Source: a virus. From it: 60,106 nt of DNA. The position numbers were made by a program, and so were the translations under genes. The notes beneath the pieces were generated by a model, which did not search any database, was not told the origin of the DNA, and saw only the letters and a program-made list of their open reading frames with translations. The stretch spans positions 1 through 60,106 of IMG/VR virus record IMGVR_UViG_3300027736_000049; one strand, 5' to 3'. Shown here piece after piece: positions 24,419-31,806 of the stretch (position 1 is its first letter; each line of letters begins with the position of its first letter).

Positions 24419-24718
24419 TTAAGATTTCCCGTTATTTTTAACACGTTCTGCGGATGTGTTAATTTCATCAACAGGTGCTGGTGGAAGTGGCATCCAGTGG
24501 GTAGGGCGTATTTCTAACTGGTCTTCGCCATCCATGTCAGATGACCAATACGATACAATTCTATCTAAGTTAAATGTTTCCCAATGTTCGGTATCTGCGC
24601 GTGTTGAGATGATGTTCTTGCAAACCATGTAGACAACTGGATCTCCCTTATCGTTTTTCCATGTTACAATGATTGGCTCCATCAACGGCGCGGTCTCTAT
24701 AGGTCGCCATTCAGTCAT
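24419..24718 (-). CDS. DUF551-like protein
   Basis: A 99-aa protein starting MTEWRPIETAPLMEP and containing IRPTHWMPLPPAP, the DUF551 hallmarks. AAAGGGGA lies 7 bases before ATG 24718, which favours it over ATG 24724. The start overlaps the stop of the 43-aa membrane protein (TGATG). Confidence 0.85.
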   Translation of the reverse strand: MTEWRPIETAPLMEPIIVTWKNDKGDPVVYMVCKNIISTRADTEHWETFNLDRIVSYWSSDMDGEDQLEIRPTHWMPLPPAPVDEINTSAERVKNNGKS

Positions 24719-24849
24719 CACCATTCCCCTTTGTAGATAGAACGTAGCGTTTGCCACATCATGTAAGTGAAAAGAACCACTGTGCCGCCTATCATGAACA
24801 GCGCCCAGATGATGAAGATCAGTTGACCCAGTGCGTTAAGGTAATCCAT
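24718..24849 (-). CDS. 43-aa membrane microprotein
   Basis: Begins MDYLNALGQLIFIIWALFMI and continues GGTVVLFTYMMWQTLRSIYK. One long hydrophobic helix (residues 9-31) is followed by a basic end, so a single-pass, C-in inner-membrane peptide is likely. GGAGAAGA precedes the ATG. Both ends overlap neighbouring genes, which supports it as a real gene. Confidence 0.75.
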   Translation of the reverse strand: MDYLNALGQLIFIIWALFMIGGTVVLFTYMMWQTLRSIYKGEW

Positions 24850-25225
24850 CTTTCTTCTCCATCAGTTGCTTCAATTTTGCTTTGTTCTCATCATCCAGAT
24901 AGTAGCCGATGCCGCGCCACGTCTTGATCTCGATGCCGTACTTCCTCATCTTTTGACGCAGCTTCCAGACTGACACTCTGGAACGTAAAAGCTCGTGATG
25001 GATGTCTGTGTAGCGGTTGTACCTGTCAAGCTTTTCAGTGATCCTATCCAGATAAACATAGTCAGCAATCTCTCGCCTATAGATGCCCATCAGAATTGTT
25101 AGCTCTTGTTTTGACAGAACATTTAAAAACGTCGCATCAGTCGGAAGCATATCAGTGCGGAGCTGGCGAACTTCTTCCTCTAATTCAGCGATGCGCTCGC
25201 GCAATTCTCGCACCAGATCAGACAT
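24836..25225 (-). CDS. Coiled-coil protein with winged-helix (Trans_reg_C-like) domain
   Basis: A 129-aa protein. The N-terminus is a strong coiled coil (RELRERIAELEEEVRQLR). From about residue 38 to 112 it resembles the DNA-binding domain of OmpR/PhoB regulators: SKQELTILMGIYRR, then SVWKLRQKMRKYGIEIKTWR and GIGYYL. The receiver domain is absent. A phage regulator that dimerises by the coiled coil is the likely reading. Confidence 0.8.
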   Translation of the reverse strand: MSDLVRELRERIAELEEEVRQLRTDMLPTDATFLNVLSKQELTILMGIYRREIADYVYLDRITEKLDRYNRYTDIHHELLRSRVSVWKLRQKMRKYGIEIKTWRGIGYYLDDENKAKLKQLMEKKDGLP

Positions 25226-25451
25226 TGGCGTCCCTCAACGCCTCAACCACAACGCCATCAATCTCACTGCTGAAACGGTCGCGCTTGTTATTGATTGCAC
25301 TCACTTTGCGTAGTGCCGCCTCCAACGTCTCAATCCGGCTGGACTTCTCCCAGATTTTGACCTCCAACTGATCAAGCAGCTTCTCCGCCGCCAGATATTG
25401 CTGATGCCAGCGGTCTTCTTGCATCTGCCAGTAGTGCGCTTGTTTATTCAT
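25218..25451 (-). CDS. Small coiled-coil protein
   Basis: A 77-aa protein starting MNKQAHYWQMQEDRWHQQYL. The central helix SSRIETLEAALRKVSAI belongs to the repeated family of this operon. GGGAAG precedes the start, and the C-terminus overlaps the winged-helix gene. Function unknown. Confidence 0.75.
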   Translation of the reverse strand: MNKQAHYWQMQEDRWHQQYLAAEKLLDQLEVKIWEKSSRIETLEAALRKVSAINNKRDRFSSEIDGVVVEALRDANV

Positions 25452-25464
25452 CTTCTTCCCTTTC

Positions 25465-26022
25465 TTAAGTGATGTTCATGTCTCTATAGAACTCAAACTC
25501 GGCTGCTTGCATTTCAGGGGTCCACGCTTCATGCGAGACCCCCATTTCTGTAATGTCAGGCAATGGCGGGTTTACTTTCTTATTCTTTTTAATTTGCCTG
25601 AGCCCCTTTTTTTCAAATTTACGAGCAAACTTTCGGCAGATTATTTGAACGCTTGTTCTGCTAAGTTTGTATTCTTCCGCCAAAACTTTCTGTGTTTCTC
25701 CAGCCACCCATCGGTTGTATATATTTTGATTGCGTTCCGGGGGGATAGGTGGCCTTGCGTTCAGCAAAGTCACCCCCTGCTTCTTAAGGATTTCGCAAAC
25801 AATTTGTTTGCTGATCCCGTAATCAACGCATAAATCAAGAATTTTTCTGCCTTTTTTGTAGCCATCAGCTATATTTTTATTGCGCGTTTCAGTCCCATTT
25901 AACGTTGTGTAATGCCGCGCCACTTTCTTGTAATATTCAATGTCGCCTTCAAACCTTTGGCGCTCAACACCATCAACGTACAAGCGGCCATTGACCCAGC
26001 GCGCATCTAACTCATGGCTCAT
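25465..26022 (-). CDS. DNA-binding protein with two helix-turn-helix segments
   Basis: A 185-aa basic protein starting MSHELDARWVNGRLYVDGVE. Two HTH-like segments are visible: KKGRKILDLCVDYGISKQIV (about 55-85) and WVAGETQKVLAEEYKLSRTS (about 105-130), the second resembling Mor/resolvase-type HTH. A Lys-rich tail follows. A transcription or replication regulator is likely; targets are unknown. Confidence 0.75.
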   Translation of the reverse strand: MSHELDARWVNGRLYVDGVERQRFEGDIEYYKKVARHYTTLNGTETRNKNIADGYKKGRKILDLCVDYGISKQIVCEILKKQGVTLLNARPPIPPERNQNIYNRWVAGETQKVLAEEYKLSRTSVQIICRKFARKFEKKGLRQIKKNKKVNPPLPDITEMGVSHEAWTPEMQAAEFEFYRDMNIT

Positions 26023-26257
26023 CTTCTTCCTCCATCGCATACAAAACGTCTTCAGCCCCATCGGCTATCTTTTCCAACTTGTCCTTCATTTTGCCCGGCA
26101 TGTAATCAATGGTTAAAATGACGTATTTTGCATATGACTCAAGCTCATCAATACGATTGCTAACTTCGACAATTGCCAAAGCCTCGTCTTTCCATCCTTC
26201 TTTTGTAAGAACTACGGCGGCTGCGTTAAGGCGCTCCGCTAGGTATTGGTTCATCAT
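26012..26257 (-). CDS. Small helical acidic protein
   Basis: An 81-aa protein starting MMNQYLAERLNAAAVVLTKE, with helix IVEVSNRIDELESYA, loosely like the repeated coiled-coil family. The acidic tail MEEEDEP is encoded by a GGAGGAAGA stretch that also serves as ribosome site for the next gene. Confidence 0.72.
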   Translation of the reverse strand: MMNQYLAERLNAAAVVLTKEGWKDEALAIVEVSNRIDELESYAKYVILTIDYMPGKMKDKLEKIADGAEDVLYAMEEEDEP

Positions 26258-26621
26258 TTCTTTCTTCCTTTATTTTTTCAATCATTCGTTTTGCTTCGTT
26301 TGCGCCTTTGCAGATTATTACCGTGTCTCCGATTAACATCAAGTAGGAATGCCAATCTTTTTGATTTTTATCTACTACGCCACCCTGCACACGTTTCATT
26401 TCAATCCAAAGTTTCCACGCAGGTATATAAAGGTCAGGAACACCCGTGCTTACACCCTCTACCTTTAACCTCGCTGCTGTGGTGATGCTGCGGACGCCGC
26501 CGTTGGGGATAGCAAATATGCGAACACCATCAAACGTCTGACGGAACCATTTGACAAGCTCACGTTGTTCTTCATGTTCTGTTGGGATACGCTCGGTCAA
26601 AATGGTGGGTCCATTATCCAT
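26226..26621 (-). CDS. VRR-NUC domain nuclease
   Basis: A 131-aa protein. IPNGGVRS, AARLKVEGVSTGVPDLYIP, LWIEMKR and QKDWHSYL are in the order typical of VRR-NUC (PD-(D/E)XK) enzymes; catalytic residues would be D of PDL, E and K of EMK, and Q. Stand-alone phage versions are thought to act on branched DNA, for example Holliday-junction resolution before packaging. It lies near a helicase and recombination proteins. Confidence 0.88.
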   Translation of the reverse strand: MDNGPTILTERIPTEHEEQRELVKWFRQTFDGVRIFAIPNGGVRSITTAARLKVEGVSTGVPDLYIPAWKLWIEMKRVQGGVVDKNQKDWHSYLMLIGDTVIICKGANEAKRMIEKIKEERNDEPIPSGAP

Positions 26622-26806
26622 TCATCACACTGATTTGCTACCTGAGTAAACTCCTTTGGAGGTTCCATGTCAAACACGCCGCAACGTCCATCACCGCTAT
26701 AATTTATGCAATTGTAGCAGAACTGGGGAGGGCCTTTGGCAAAGAACTCTTTCATCATTTTCTCATGCGCCGATAATTCATCTGGTTTCTCTTGTCTCAT
26801 GTCCAT
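26597..26806 (-). CDS. Small zinc-binding-like protein
   Basis: A 69-aa protein starting MDMRQEKPDELSAHEKMMKE. FCYNCINYSGDGRCGVFD and a later QCDEWI give the C-x2-C-x8-C...C layout common in small phage zinc proteins. It overlaps the helicase end by 10 bases and the nuclease start by 25. Function unknown. Confidence 0.75.
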   Translation of the reverse strand: MDMRQEKPDELSAHEKMMKEFFAKGPPQFCYNCINYSGDGRCGVFDMEPPKEFTQVANQCDEWIMDPPF

Positions 26807-28389
26807 CTCCTATCTGTAACCTTGAAGAACTTGCCGTCTTTTTTGTATTTGATGGTGTGGGGTGGAGCGCCGGTATTTAATGCCTGAGACATTGCGCCTA
26901 AATCAGTTTCTGTCAAACTGATTTTAGCTTTTGATGCAGAGCTAAGATTGAAAATAGTTTGCGCCGCTTTTTGCCCCGCATATCCGTCATGCGTCACCGG
27001 AAAATATTCAACGATTGGCGGATCAGACAAACCACCATAATATGAAACAGCCAACATTTCTTTACCGCTGGCGCGGCTAATGTGCTTGCGCCACCGCCAG
27101 TCCGTCACCTGCATTTCATTGCCATCCAACCCCATGATGTCGTCGTGGTGAAGCTTCAATTTCTTCTGCGCGATGGGGAAGTGATACCCGCAGCACGGGC
27201 ATTCTTTGGTGTTCGGCGGCACCAGTTCATGGCACTCAGGACAGGATTTAACCGGCGCTTCGCCCTCCTGCCCCGGCTTGGGCTTCTTAGGCGGCTGCAC
27301 GGCGGTTATAGGCCCGTGCGAGGCTACTACGCCAGCGAAGTCTAAAACCATGCAATGGTCCGTGTGTGATTTCACCCGCATCCCCCGACCGGCCATCTGT
27401 ACGTACAGCCCCGCGCTCATGGTGGGGCGCAGCATGGCGATCAGATCAATGTCGGGGTAGTCAAACCCCGTCGTTAGCACATTGGCGTTGGTGAGCGCCC
27501 GCAGCCGCCCTGCCTTGAAATCCTCCAAGATCTTCTCGCGCTCTTTCTTTGGCGTCTTGCCAGTCACGCAGGCCGCAGGAATGTCATTCTCCAACAAAAT
27601 TTTTGCAACGTTATGTGCATGATCAACACCAGTGCAGAAAAATAGCCATGCCTTGCGGTCGCCAGCCCTCTCAATGACCTCTTTCACTACTGCCCTGTTT
27701 TTTGGCTCAAGATTTACCGCCGCCTGCAATTCGCTCTCAATGAACTCGCCGCCGCGCTTTTTCACGCCGGAAACATCCAGCCTCTCTTCCGTATGCTTGC
27801 TGCGCAGGGTAGACAGAAAACCCTTGTAAATCAGCGCCTCAATGCTGACCGGGGTCAACAACGCATCAAACATGGCGGGCTTGTCGGTGATGTAGCCATG
27901 GCCCAGCCTGAAAGGCGTGGCGGTAAGGCCGATCACACGCAGCGCCGGATTGATCATGGTCAGTTCATAAAGGAACGTGCGATAGTCGCCGGTCTCCTTG
28001 TGATTGACCAAATGGCACTCATCAATGATCACCAAATCAATGTGCCCAACATCTGCCGCCTTTTTCCCAATCGACTGAATGCCAGCAAACGTAATGGGTT
28101 CGCCAAGATGCTTCTTACCAATGCTCGCCGAATAGATCCCCAATGGGGCATTGGGCCAGTGCTGGCGCAGTTTCTCAGCGTTCTGCTCAATCAGCTCCTT
28201 TACATGCGTTAGCATGAGGATCTGCGTCTCAGGCCACGATTGCAGCGCGTCCTTACACAGCGCCGCAACGATGTGGCTCTTGCCCGATCCGGTGGGCATG
28301 ACAATGCAAGGGTTCCCCGAATTGCCCGCCGAGAACCAAGCGTAAAGATCGTTTATGGTGTCTTGCTGATATTCACGGAGTTGAGTCAT
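26797..28389 (-). CDS. Superfamily II DEAD/DEAH-box helicase
   Basis: A 530-aa ATP-dependent helicase. Motif I PTGSGKS is at 32-38, motif II DECH at 123-126, motif III GLTATPFR follows, and motif VI is QMAGRGMR after LTTGFDYPDIDLI. About 65 residues later a zinc ribbon reads CPECHELVPPNTKECPCCGY. The combination resembles phage UvsW/RadD-like enzymes that remodel recombination or replication intermediates. It sits in one operon with nuclease, SSB-like and Sak4-like proteins. Confidence 0.92.
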   Translation of the reverse strand: MTQLREYQQDTINDLYAWFSAGNSGNPCIVMPTGSGKSHIVAALCKDALQSWPETQILMLTHVKELIEQNAEKLRQHWPNAPLGIYSASIGKKHLGEPITFAGIQSIGKKAADVGHIDLVIIDECHLVNHKETGDYRTFLYELTMINPALRVIGLTATPFRLGHGYITDKPAMFDALLTPVSIEALIYKGFLSTLRSKHTEERLDVSGVKKRGGEFIESELQAAVNLEPKNRAVVKEVIERAGDRKAWLFFCTGVDHAHNVAKILLENDIPAACVTGKTPKKEREKILEDFKAGRLRALTNANVLTTGFDYPDIDLIAMLRPTMSAGLYVQMAGRGMRVKSHTDHCMVLDFAGVVASHGPITAVQPPKKPKPGQEGEAPVKSCPECHELVPPNTKECPCCGYHFPIAQKKLKLHHDDIMGLDGNEMQVTDWRWRKHISRASGKEMLAVSYYGGLSDPPIVEYFPVTHDGYAGQKAAQTIFNLSSASKAKISLTETDLGAMSQALNTGAPPHTIKYKKDGKFFKVTDRRWT

Positions 28390-29395
28390 ATTTCACCACC
28401 TTGGCACCGGGCCATATCTGTTTCATTTTTTCCACCATTGGGTTGGCGCAGCCCGAGACGTTGTTGATCAACTCTTGGCTGCTAACCTCGCCTTCGCCGT
28501 TCCTGACCTTGCGCCCATCAACTTCATAGACGGCTATCCAGTCGGTTCCGTCAAACATGTGCCACGGCACAAGATCGGGGTGAAGCGTATGCGATGAGCA
28601 TCCATCATACTGATACTCCAATGCAATTTCATTCTCCCAACGTTCACACCGCCAAGTGCTGTCGTCCTTGGGGGTGCTGTGGGCACACGTCCTGCAATTG
28701 ACGTGCTGGGTTAACTTCGTCTCGTGACAGAAAGAATGCGCATCGCAGAATTTACACTGAAACCATGTCGGGTCAGTCGATATAGGTGGAGGCATACGCT
28801 CAGACAATGCCACACGTTTGCCACGCGCGACCAGCTTTTTCGCCATCTCTTTGTTATACCGAACCCGCTCGGTGTAGATGCGGTCATTATCTTTGCAAAC
28901 CGCCACATATAACGCACGGTCAATGCCGGTCCCGTGCATGTAGACCTGCATCTGAGCGAAATGTTCAGGCTTTGATTTCTCGACACCTTTGGCCTCCACG
29001 TCGTTAAACGATTTCAATGAGTGCGTCTTGAACTCGCCAATGTGGCGCTTGTTCGGGGCCTCCGGCACACCCCCCTCGATAACCGCGTCAATGCTCCCAG
29101 ACACATGCGCGCCAAAATCAACGCCATCCTGTGTGTCAACCGGCTTCACTATGATGCCAATGGAGCGAAGGTCCGCGAGGATGTTTGCCTCTTCCTGATG
29201 GCCGCGCCGAAACAAGCGCAAAATCCGCCCCGGAAACTTGGGCTGCACCGCCCAGCGGAACGAAAGCCACAGGCGGCGCTCACATGGGTGCCCAAGCATC
29301 GACGCCCCCATGTGAGGGCGAGGCTTGCTGGTTCGGTTCTCGTGTGCCTTGTTGATCAGGCTTTCAATGGTGTTTTCACGGTTTGGGATTTTCAT
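28373..29395 (-). CDS. Cas4/RecB-like PD-(D/E)XK exonuclease with Fe-S-type cysteines
   Basis: A 340-aa protein (start MKIPNRENTI). Cys38 (HPCERRLW) and a later CKFCDAHSFC give the one-plus-three cysteine pattern of Cas4/AddB iron-sulphur nucleases. Between them are GSIDAVI, HIGEFKTHS and QMQVYM, the D...ExK...Q catalytic set. A second Cys group (CRTCAHS...CERWEN...CSSH) near the end may bind zinc. In phage recombination modules this enzyme resects ends for the annealase. Confidence 0.85.
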   Translation of the reverse strand: MKIPNRENTIESLINKAHENRTSKPRPHMGASMLGHPCERRLWLSFRWAVQPKFPGRILRLFRRGHQEEANILADLRSIGIIVKPVDTQDGVDFGAHVSGSIDAVIEGGVPEAPNKRHIGEFKTHSLKSFNDVEAKGVEKSKPEHFAQMQVYMHGTGIDRALYVAVCKDNDRIYTERVRYNKEMAKKLVARGKRVALSERMPPPISTDPTWFQCKFCDAHSFCHETKLTQHVNCRTCAHSTPKDDSTWRCERWENEIALEYQYDGCSSHTLHPDLVPWHMFDGTDWIAVYEVDGRKVRNGEGEVSSQELINNVSGCANPMVEKMKQIWPGAKVVKYDSTP

Positions 29396-29399
29396 GTGT

Positions 29400-29891
29400 T
29401 TACTTTCCTCTTGCTGATCCACCTGAAAAAAATACGTGCTCTTTGTAAATTGCTTGTTTTTCTATTGCCGGTTTTTTTGGCTCAAATTCAACTCTGCTGG
29501 CTTGCATATCTATGCTAACAATGTTTAAATTTTCAATTGGCTTTGCAACGCCAATTCTTTCTTTTATATATTCTGACAACATCAGCCACGCTTGCATTTC
29601 AGTTCTTGCTTTGATCTCAACATTGACCGATAAATTAAAAATTGCTTTTTTATCAGGTTCAACGCGAGTTTCATTTGATTTTTGTTCTTTCTTTATAATT
29701 TCCCTTCTATTTAATTGATAGAAATTTCCTTTCACACGATGTGTTTCAAACATTGTTTTTGATATTGGTAGGAGTAAATTATGTGATAAAATTTCTGTGG
29801 CATGATCTTGATTAGAAGCGCAAACAATCACTTCGCCATGATCTATTATGTTAGTTTGATGGGCGTTGAAGATAACTTTGTACATTTGCAT
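29400..29891 (-). CDS. Hypothetical protein in recombination operon
   Basis: A 163-aa protein starting MQMYKVIFNAHQTNIID with a GGAGG site. It looks like two similar halves: each has a beta-strand segment followed by a helix (NQDHATEILSHNLL; ARTEMQAWLMLSEYIKER), and the second half opens FNLSVNVEIKA. No family recognised. Its AT content is higher than that of its neighbours. Confidence 0.72.
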   Translation of the reverse strand: MQMYKVIFNAHQTNIIDHGEVIVCASNQDHATEILSHNLLLPISKTMFETHRVKGNFYQLNRREIIKKEQKSNETRVEPDKKAIFNLSVNVEIKARTEMQAWLMLSEYIKERIGVAKPIENLNIVSIDMQASRVEFEPKKPAIEKQAIYKEHVFFSGGSARGK

Positions 29892-29911
29892 TTTAACCTC
29901 CTTCATGAATT

Positions 29912-29935
29912 GCCCCGGCCATTTCTGACCGGGGC
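29912..29935. terminator. GC-rich hairpin after the ssDNA-binding gene
   Basis: GCCCCGG and CCGGGGC form a perfect 7-pair stem with a 10-base loop, 9 bases beyond the stop of the gene at 29944. No U-run on either strand. It may be a partial terminator or an mRNA stability element lowering expression after the abundant ssDNA-binding protein. Confidence 0.45.
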
Positions 29936-29943
29936 GGCTGATG

Positions 29944-30423
29944 TTACTTCTTTGCCCACGGAGGAGCTGCCTTCGCAGGCGCGGAAGCAGGGGTAGCAAC
30001 CATAACGCGCGGAGGTGCGCCGCCTTCTACGGCTTTAAAAGCCCGCACTTGGTTTTTGTCGCCATATTGTTCGGATTTCTCAATGTCCAACTTAATCTGA
30101 AGACTATGACCAATAAGCTGGTCAGTGTCTGACACCCTTGGAATGCCAGTAGCCTTCATAATCTCACCCAACTGCTGATGCCCGATCTCCTCCGCCTTTG
30201 GCGACTGGTTCTTAATATTCAAATTGCCAAAAACCACACGCCCTTGATGGGTCGGGCCAGTGATCGTGTATTTGATGGCTATGTATTCACCCGTGCCTGT
30301 TTTGGTGGACTTAATCTCCGCCGATGACATGGTGGCCGTGTACCAACCCGGAGGAAGTGGGTCGAACGAGGTCTTGCCCTGCGGGAGAAACTCAACGTCA
30401 AAAGTTTGACCAAGATTTGCCAT
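29944..30423 (-). CDS. DUF669-family single-stranded DNA-binding protein
   Basis: A 159-aa protein (MANLGQTFDVEFLPQGKTSF). LPPGWYTATMSSAEIKSTKTG, YIAIKYTITGP and VVFGNLNIKNQSP match the DUF669 family, an OB-fold-like ssDNA-binding family found next to Sak4 recombinases. The flexible tail PAKAAPPWAKK resembles SSB interaction tails. It would coat ssDNA during recombination and replication. Confidence 0.87.
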   Translation of the reverse strand: MANLGQTFDVEFLPQGKTSFDPLPPGWYTATMSSAEIKSTKTGTGEYIAIKYTITGPTHQGRVVFGNLNIKNQSPKAEEIGHQQLGEIMKATGIPRVSDTDQLIGHSLQIKLDIEKSEQYGDKNQVRAFKAVEGGAPPRVMVATPASAPAKAAPPWAKK

Positions 30424-30424
30424 G

Positions 30425-30835
30425 TTACTTTGCCTTCATGTTTGAGATAGGGGCCTCGCGCGTGATTGCGAAAGATGGACGCCCCGGAGTTGAAGTGATA
30501 GCGGGGGAAAAAATGTTCTTCACATTATCGCCCACGCCTTTCCATGCAGCCATGCTCAATTCTGGTTTCCAGCGAAACAACATGCTGAGAAAGTCCCGCA
30601 TGTCGTGTTCAGCCGCAATTTCTTGGGCCAATTCACCGTTTACCTTCCGGTTAATCCGGCAGGTAATTTTGAAAGTGAAAGGGTTCGCTTCAAATTCACG
30701 AGAATGTTCATCGGTTTCTTGGATCTCCAACAACCGAACAACCTCGTCTTCAATCAAGCGCCGCTTTTCAACAGCCTCTTGTTCAGCGTTCTTCGCCTCA
30801 AGCCATTCCTCTGCGAGCTTCTGAAGCGGCTTCAT
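30425..30835 (-). CDS. Conserved hypothetical protein of recombination module
   Basis: A 136-aa protein. The N-terminal half is charged helix (LAEEWLEAKNAEQEAVEKRR), then a beta-rich segment (FEANPFTFKITCRINRK) and WKPELSMAAWKGVG. It lies between Sak4-like and SSB-like genes, as a similar small protein does in many phages. The start overlaps the recombinase stop (ATGA). Perhaps a recombination mediator; unproven. Confidence 0.78.
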   Translation of the reverse strand: MKPLQKLAEEWLEAKNAEQEAVEKRRLIEDEVVRLLEIQETDEHSREFEANPFTFKITCRINRKVNGELAQEIAAEHDMRDFLSMLFRWKPELSMAAWKGVGDNVKNIFSPAITSTPGRPSFAITREAPISNMKAK

Positions 30836-31539
30836 GCGGCACCCGCAATCTTAGCGATGATCTCGCCAAGGTCAGGCGCTTCCCACGCGCCCAGCTTGCC
30901 AGAGCGGTCCTTGGCCAGCCAAAGCCCATCGCTGTCACACATGATGGCGCGCTGGGTATTGCCGTCTGCGTCCTTCTCCACCCGAAGCGCCAACACCTCG
31001 TCAAAGAAGTACGGCAGGCTTTGGCCAGTCTTGTTGCCGGGCATAGACGGGGCATACAAAATGCGCCCCATCTCGTCGGTAGACTTTTCCAGCTTAGCGC
31101 TCATGTAGACATGCCGTCCGGGCAAATCGCGAAAAGCACGAATGATGTCAGCCATTTGCTCTTGCATAGCGCCGTAGGCCTGCCGAGGGTCTTTCGCAAT
31201 CTTCTTTTCGTGGTTCAGCACAACCTCAGCAATCTCGCTGATGCTGTCCAGCGCCACGCTCTTGAACCTCATGCCTTCTGCCGAGGACATCCATTCAAAA
31301 GCTTCCTTCAAATCATCCATGCTGGTGATTTCAATGAAGGGAAGTTTTGCGTCCTGAATGGAAAGCAACCCGCCTTCCGCGCTCAGGACAATAGGGTCTG
31401 GCAAGCCGGGGATGAGAGATGTTTTCCCAGCGCCCGCCTGCCCATAGACAAGCATCTTGACGCCATTGGCGGACAAGCTGCCCGTATTCTTTACTGATAT
31501 GGCCAACGCGGCCTCCTTCGTTTTGATCGGTCGGACCAT
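30832..31539 (-). CDS. Sak4-like single-strand annealing recombinase (AAA_24 ATPase)
   Basis: A 235-aa RecA-core ATPase. Walker A is VYGQAGAGKTS (about 31-41), Walker B KSVALDSISEI (about 94-104), and HVYMSAKLEK is a Q-loop-type strand. These match phage Sak4 proteins (RecA-fold annealases dependent on a DUF669 SSB). First gene of the leftward early operon, starting 15 bases inside the control region. It would drive phage recombination and replication restart. Confidence 0.87.
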   Translation of the reverse strand: MVRPIKTKEAALAISVKNTGSLSANGVKMLVYGQAGAGKTSLIPGLPDPIVLSAEGGLLSIQDAKLPFIEITSMDDLKEAFEWMSSAEGMRFKSVALDSISEIAEVVLNHEKKIAKDPRQAYGAMQEQMADIIRAFRDLPGRHVYMSAKLEKSTDEMGRILYAPSMPGNKTGQSLPYFFDEVLALRVEKDADGNTQRAIMCDSDGLWLAKDRSGKLGAWEAPDLGEIIAKIAGAA

Positions 31540-31623
31540 TCCGTTCGATCAACACTTGCAATATGGGTGATTTGCTGGCAGTTTGCAACAGCCAAATGTT
31601 AAAAACCCACATGGGATTGCAAA
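31540..31623. promoter_or_regulatory. Divergent early control region with three TTGCAA sites
   Basis: An 84-base gap between the leftward recombination operon and the rightward Cro-like gene. The self-complementary hexamer TTGCAA occurs at 31556, 31583 and 31617, spaced 27 and 34 bases. ATATGGGT (31561) is echoed by ACCCACAT (31605). A leftward promoter could use TTGCAA at 31583-31588 and CATATT at 31560-31565 (17-base spacing). The adjacent HTH protein is the obvious candidate to bind here. Confidence 0.55.
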
Positions 31624-31806
31624 ATGCTAACAATCGAACAGATAAGGCTTGCCCTGCGAGACCGGAGGATTAGCATGGTCTCCGCCGCGACTGGCTTGCA
31701 TTACAACACCATCAGAGCCTTGCGGGATAATGAAAGCGCCAATCCAAGCTATAAAGTTTTGAAGGCTTTGAGTGACTATTTTGAGGGGGCAAAGCAACAT
31801 GGCTGA
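31624..31806 (+). CDS. Cro/CI-like small repressor
   Basis: A 60-aa protein that is essentially one helix-turn-helix: MLTIEQIRLALRDRRISMVS then ATGLHYNTIRALRDNESANP and a closing helix. It resembles phage Cro-type DNA-binding proteins. No strong ribosome site precedes ATG 31624. Its end overlaps the primase-helicase start by 8 bases. Expected to bind the TTGCAA region just upstream and balance the two early directions. Confidence 0.8.
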   Translation: MLTIEQIRLALRDRRISMVSAATGLHYNTIRALRDNESANPSYKVLKALSDYFEGAKQHG

